Shown: one piece after another, positions 60,789 through 64,000 of the stretch
How the letters are laid out: each line of letters starts with the position of its first letter
How positions within the stretch are numbered: position 1 is the first letter of the stretch
From: Paenibacillus wynnii
GTDB lineage: Bacteria; Bacillota; Bacilli; Paenibacillales; Paenibacillaceae
NCBI RefSeq assembly: GCF_000757885.1
Contig: NZ_JQCR01000003.1
Span: forward strand, 310,001-374,000
Reading direction: 5' to 3'
Length of the DNA: 64,000 nucleotides
Translations under genes and position numbers: made by a program
Notes under the pieces: model-generated
The model's input: the letters and a program-made list of their open reading frames with translations, nothing else
Told to the model about the DNA's origin: nothing
Database searches by the model: none

Positions 60789-61579
60789 TGAACTCGATAT
60801 TTTTAAGATTTGTACGCCAGTCTGTAATATCCTATAAAGCTCTTTATGGAATTATGGATATAAAAACATTCATTTTAATAAAACTCATAAACCCACTCTT
60901 TCAAATTACTTTCTTTGTTCTGCTAACCAGATATATATATAACACAGATGATTTATCCCCTTGGGTAATAAGCAACGCAATTTTGTTAAGCTGCAGCAAT
61001 GCTTTATTTGGAGTGGGTTTTATTATGATTCAAGAAAGAAGATTTGGAACATTAAAATTAGTTTTAATTACTCCCGCTAACAAGTTTTTTGTCTATATAG
61101 GCAGAACGTTCATTCATGTAGTGGATGCTATTTTGACAGTTGGTTTTGGATTGCTTTTTGGCTATGTTGCTTTCGGTGTGCAATTTAATAACACTAACCC
61201 ACTGGCATTGATTGTTGCTTTGTTGATTACTGTATTTGCTTCTGTTGGTTTTGGATTAATGCTTGGTTCCGTTGGAACAATAATTCCGGATTTGAATTTA
61301 GTGATGAATTTTTGCTATTTTTTATTGCTAATACTTAGCGGTGCACAATTTCCTATCAGTCAGCTTCCAGACATTCTGCAAAAGGTATCGTACGTCATTC
61401 CCTTGACTAGAGGAATTGAGGCAGTTCGCTTGATCGTTCAGGGAGCACGAATTATTGATGTTTCCAGCTTGTTAATAGGCGAACTTTTTTTAGGTATCAT
61501 TTTTTTTATCGCAGGGTATTTTTTTATGAGATTATTCGAAAAAATATCTATAGTAAGAGCTTCTTTGGATATTTATTAG
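60788..61579 (+). CDS. ABC-2 type permease, subunit 2
   Basis: 263 residues, six helices, related to subunit 1: IMIQERRFGTLKLVLITPANKFFVYIGR and FPISQLPDILQKVSYVIPLTRGIEAVRLI align with its matching segments. The start overlaps the previous stop (TAATG), so the two are made in equal amounts. Probable heterodimeric exporter or immunity pump. Confidence 0.9.
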   Translation: MNSIFLRFVRQSVISYKALYGIMDIKTFILIKLINPLFQITFFVLLTRYIYNTDDLSPWVISNAILLSCSNALFGVGFIMIQERRFGTLKLVLITPANKFFVYIGRTFIHVVDAILTVGFGLLFGYVAFGVQFNNTNPLALIVALLITVFASVGFGLMLGSVGTIIPDLNLVMNFCYFLLLILSGAQFPISQLPDILQKVSYVIPLTRGIEAVRLIVQGARIIDVSSLLIGELFLGIIFFIAGYFFMRLFEKISIVRASLDIY

Positions 61580-61598
61580 TAATTAAGGAGTGTGGCAA

Positions 61599-62420
61599 AT
61601 GATTGAACTGGTTCCCATATCAAAGTCTATATATAAAGCTGATATTTTGAATGTAATTACCTATAAAAATGAGGATATAGTTTTCGCTAGCGGCTCTCTT
61701 GTTCAAGGAATAGGAAATGGTAAATCGGATTTGGATCTTTTCGTTATTACACAGGATTTCAATGAAAAAGATATCAATATTACATATGATCAGTTGAATT
61801 TTAAAGTTGGGTTTAATCGCTTAGAGGGAGTTAATTGTGACATTGAATACTGGCTGCTTGATGTAGTGGAAGAATTAATTGATCAGGTTAATAGCATTGA
61901 TTTTGGAGATATAAATGTAAGGTCCTTCAACCAGCTTAAAATTAAAGGCTATAATAGTCCCGCGCTGACATCCTTTCTTCATCGTTTTATTATTAGCAAG
62001 AACATATATAATGACACAAAATATAAAGAACTATATGAAAAACTAAATAAGAACAATTATTTTAGATTAATGGCAAGAATCTATGTGAATCATGTTGATA
62101 ATGCCTACGATGATGTAGTAGGGAACTTAGAGCAACATGAATATGAAACAGCTTATCTTATAGCAAGAGAGACGTTGCTTTTAGCAATGACCGCCTATGT
62201 TTTTAGCATGAAGCAGACTATAGACAGAACCAAGTGGACTTATAAAATGATGAAAGTAATTGCGATTGAAAACCAGGAAGCAGCAAGAATTTTGAACAAG
62301 TGCAATGAAATCCTTTTCCCAGTTTCACTTTCCAAGGGTAATTTAGAAAACAGCTCAGAACAAGCTCTTTCATTAATTAACAGTATTATTTCAAGTATTA
62401 ATGATGCGGGAGGAGTATAA
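61599..62420 (+). CDS. Nucleotidyltransferase-fold protein
   Basis: 273 residues. The catalytic pattern is complete: G32-S33 in ASGSLVQGIGNGKSD, D44 and D46 in SDLDLFV, and a third acid D81 in VNCDIEYW. A helical C-terminal domain of about 150 residues follows, as in substrate-modifying nucleotidyltransferases. Clusters for phosphorylated lasso peptides in Bacillales sometimes carry such a gene, which is recalled and not checked. ATG 61599 has AAGGAG eight bases upstream; GTG 61590 is rejected. It likely modifies the peptide or a small molecule. Confidence 0.85.
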   Translation: MIELVPISKSIYKADILNVITYKNEDIVFASGSLVQGIGNGKSDLDLFVITQDFNEKDINITYDQLNFKVGFNRLEGVNCDIEYWLLDVVEELIDQVNSIDFGDINVRSFNQLKIKGYNSPALTSFLHRFIISKNIYNDTKYKELYEKLNKNNYFRLMARIYVNHVDNAYDDVVGNLEQHEYETAYLIARETLLLAMTAYVFSMKQTIDRTKWTYKMMKVIAIENQEAARILNKCNEILFPVSLSKGNLENSSEQALSLINSIISSINDAGGV

Positions 62421-62422
62421 AA

Positions 62423-62686
62423 ATGGAAATAACTTATAAAAAAAATCTGAACTTTCGAGTCAGAATGATAGCTAAACAGGTTTTGTTGTTTGGTGAATCT
62501 TCTGCTTATCAACTTAATGATACTGGGAATTTAATCTGGAATGAATTAGATAGTGTGAAAACTATTGATGAGATTCTGAACTCTATAAAATCCCAATATG
62601 AAGATTTATCTGTAAATTATGAAAAGGATGTACTTGAATTTCTTGATTTTTTGTTGGGAATAAATGCAATCAAAATTTCAAATTAA
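62423..62686 (+). CDS. PqqD-like protein (RiPP recognition element)
   Basis: 87 residues, the normal PqqD/lasso B1 size. The strands (VRMIAKQVLLFGESSAYQLNDTGNLIWNEL, in parts) and helices (TIDEILNSIKSQYED, VLEFLDFLLGINAI) follow the PqqD winged-helix: beta-hairpin, conserved ALNxTGxxIW-like YQLNDTGNLIW, then acidic helix. Such domains bind the leader peptide and present it to modifying enzymes. ATG with GAGGAG upstream, two bases after the previous stop. This is the strongest sign that the cluster makes a modified peptide. Confidence 0.82.
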   Translation: MEITYKKNLNFRVRMIAKQVLLFGESSAYQLNDTGNLIWNELDSVKTIDEILNSIKSQYEDLSVNYEKDVLEFLDFLLGINAIKISN

Positions 62687-62722
62687 CAAATTTGTGTATC
62701 AATCTGGAAGGAGGAGATCGAG

Positions 62723-63202
62723 ATCAGTATTACACTTATTATGCTTAAACCGGATGCCCTAGAAAGAAATCTTGTATATCCTATCTTCAATATATTGCTG
62801 CAAAGTGGATTAATTCTCTCTGCCCTGAATCTTACAGTGGCTACTTCTAAAATAATAACTCAGCATTATAATAAGCAAATCGTTATTGGTGGCCAGCATT
62901 CATTAGATAGAATGAATGACTATTATATTGGTAAACCTGTTCTTGTTTCAATATTTGAGGGAGACGGGGCTATTAACAAGGCTAGAAAAATGATAGGTAA
63001 TACTGACCCTGCTAAATCATCTCCTGGTACCATTCGTGGAGATTGGGGAATAGATTCATTTGAAGCAGCTGATTATGAACATCGAAGCTGTAGAAACCTC
63101 ATACATGGTTCAGACACTTTGGATAATTCAATAAGAGAAATAAAATTATGGTTTCCAGACTATCCGATTGAAAACTATGTATCTACCCAAGGAGAAAAGT
63201 AA
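62723..63202 (+). CDS. Nucleoside diphosphate kinase-like protein, probable non-ATG start
   Basis: About 159 residues. LIMLKPDALERN, GNTDPAKSSPGTIRGDWGID and the active-site RNLIHGSD (His about 128) are all family consensus, so the phospho-histidine chemistry should work. About ten residues are inserted before RNLIHGSD. The first ATG (62741) would cut off beta-strand 1; ATC at 62723 has AGGAGG at exactly eight bases and gives MSITLIMLKPD, matching other NDKs. It sits in a peptide cluster, not with housekeeping genes, so a role in peptide tailoring or NTP supply is inferred. Confidence 0.8.
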   Translation: MSITLIMLKPDALERNLVYPIFNILLQSGLILSALNLTVATSKIITQHYNKQIVIGGQHSLDRMNDYYIGKPVLVSIFEGDGAINKARKMIGNTDPAKSSPGTIRGDWGIDSFEAADYEHRSCRNLIHGSDTLDNSIREIKLWFPDYPIENYVSTQGEK

Positions 63203-64000
63203 TGAATATAGAGTACAGATTTTCACAAGTGGAATATGAACAATACCTACATTCATTGAAACAATATTTTAATGAACTGGAAATAGAGTGCGAACAGAAT
63301 AGCGACCATATCTACTTTCAAATTACACGGCAGTATGCAACTGAACTTCAGGCTTATCTCGGAGATAAATTATTCAGCAAGAGTTCAAATCAGAAATCGA
63401 TATTGTCTTCCAGTGATAGAAGGGCCACAAAATATCTTGATTTTGTTGAAGCCTATAGGTTGGTGAGATATCAATATTCCAGATATGGACAGTTTAAGCG
63501 TTCTTATACGGAGGCTGTGTACTCTTCTTTTATAGCTGAAGTATTACGGTATATGCATGAGCATGTACATTCCCCGCTGCATATTATGGATGCAGGCTGT
63601 GGGCCTTCCCGGCTTTCATATGAATTTTCAACTATTTTTCACAATGCACAAATTGATTTAATTGATTATTCCATTATCAACTTATTTTTTGCTTGGAGGC
63701 TCATCTCCAGCGGTAAGGATGTTAGTGTTCCTTATCGAATCTTTAACGACAATTGGAAAGAAGATGGCGATGATACTGGATTATTGCATATCAAAGCCAA
63801 GAACAATACCAATACCAATTTGATAATAGCCGATTTATCCAGCCTGCAATGGAAACAACCAATAGCTCTATATGATTTAGTAGTTTCAAACCATGCGCTA
63901 AATTTGTTGCACAATCCTAAACAAGTAATCGAATCACTAATTGATCAGGTGAAGACGGGAGGGTTTATAATTATCTCCGATTTATTGGGCTGGAAAGAAA
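63202..64000 (+). CDS. SAM-dependent methyltransferase, 3' end cut by window
   Basis: ATG at 63202-63204 overlaps the NDK stop (TAATG); the frame is open to base 64000 for 266 codons. Residues 127-138 read HIMDAGCGPSRL, the SAM-binding loop; later come YDLVVSNHALNLLHNPKQVIESL and VKTGGFIIISDLLGW, the usual motif II/III region. The first 120 residues are an extra charged, Tyr-rich domain (QYSRYGQFKRSYTEAVYSSF) possibly for substrate docking. It may methylate the peptide or a nucleotide-derived group. The C-terminus is unknown. Confidence 0.82.
   Translation, partial: MNIEYRFSQVEYEQYLHSLKQYFNELEIECEQNSDHIYFQITRQYATELQAYLGDKLFSKSSNQKSILSSSDRRATKYLDFVEAYRLVRYQYSRYGQFKRSYTEAVYSSFIAEVLRYMHEHVHSPLHIMDAGCGPSRLSYEFSTIFHNAQIDLIDYSIINLFFAWRLISSGKDVSVPYRIFNDNWKEDGDDTGLLHIKAKNNTNTNLIIADLSSLQWKQPIALYDLVVSNHALNLLHNPKQVIESLIDQVKTGGFIIISDLLGWKE

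Overview
The window looks like chromosome of a low-to-medium GC Firmicute, most likely Paenibacillus or a close relative. Reasons: strong AGGAGG-type ribosome sites, frequent TTG and GTG starts, many hairpin-plus-T terminators, a Firmicute-type 6S RNA, YjcZ-type micro-proteins, a YtpB-type sesquarterpene synthase, yhaO/yhaN and yugP relatives, a RelQ-type small alarmone synthetase and a lplABC-type sugar importer. This is inference from gene content; no 16S or marker search could be run.

Layout. 1-4.5 kb (mostly minus): a cut phosphodiester-glycosidase-like gene, an M42 peptidase, a LapA-like protein, oligoendopeptidase F and two small genes. 4.6-10.3 kb: cold-shock protein, YebC, nitroreductase, MFS transporter, sesquarterpene synthase and phosphofructokinase. 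10.3-10.9 kb: a decayed insertion element with a 10-bp flanking repeat. 10.9-15.1 kb (minus): MATE pump, DUF4015 protein, a small protein and a YitT protein. 15.1-22.7 kb: DEAD-box helicase with a long leader, YjcZ micro-protein, YesL-like protein, 6S RNA, DUF1499-like protein, Tpx, rhomboid protease, GltC-like regulator, YugP peptidase and a MerR regulator. 22.9-26.2 kb: an ammonium transporter preceded by an exact GlnR/TnrA-type box, then a GlnD-like nucleotidyltransferase and a DEDDh exonuclease in one apparent operon. 26.2-38.8 kb: housekeeping genes (M67 peptidase, ResA-like, CimA, Y-family polymerase, ferredoxin, L,D-transpeptidase, class 2 PyrD, RelQ, DUF309, an RNA methyltransferase, a pseudouridine synthase, a HAD hydrolase). 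38.8-50.4 kb: methyltransferases, a second YjcZ micro-protein, a glycosyltransferase-yhaO-yhaN operon, a YkvI-like protein, xpt, three unknown genes and tRNA-Leu(CAG).

50.4-57.8 kb is a sugar locus: an AraC regulator facing a cytoplasmic GH127 beta-L-arabinofuranosidase, followed by a binding lipoprotein and two permeases. A cre-like site lies between the divergent genes. The pattern suggests import of a short arabinose-containing glycan and its hydrolysis inside the cell.

57.8-64.0 kb is visibly more AT-rich and is the best candidate for a new system. A 22-residue peptide gene with an ideal ribosome site and a following hairpin is trailed by a tightly packed set: CPBP intramembrane protease, ABC ATPase, two ABC-2 permeases, nucleotidyltransferase-fold protein, PqqD-like protein, nucleoside-diphosphate-kinase-like protein and a methyltransferase cut by the window end. 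Together these read as a ribosomally made, modified peptide (RiPP-like) cluster. The nucleotidyltransferase plus NDK pair is unusual, and the peptide-cyclising or radical-SAM enzyme, if any, would lie beyond base 64000.
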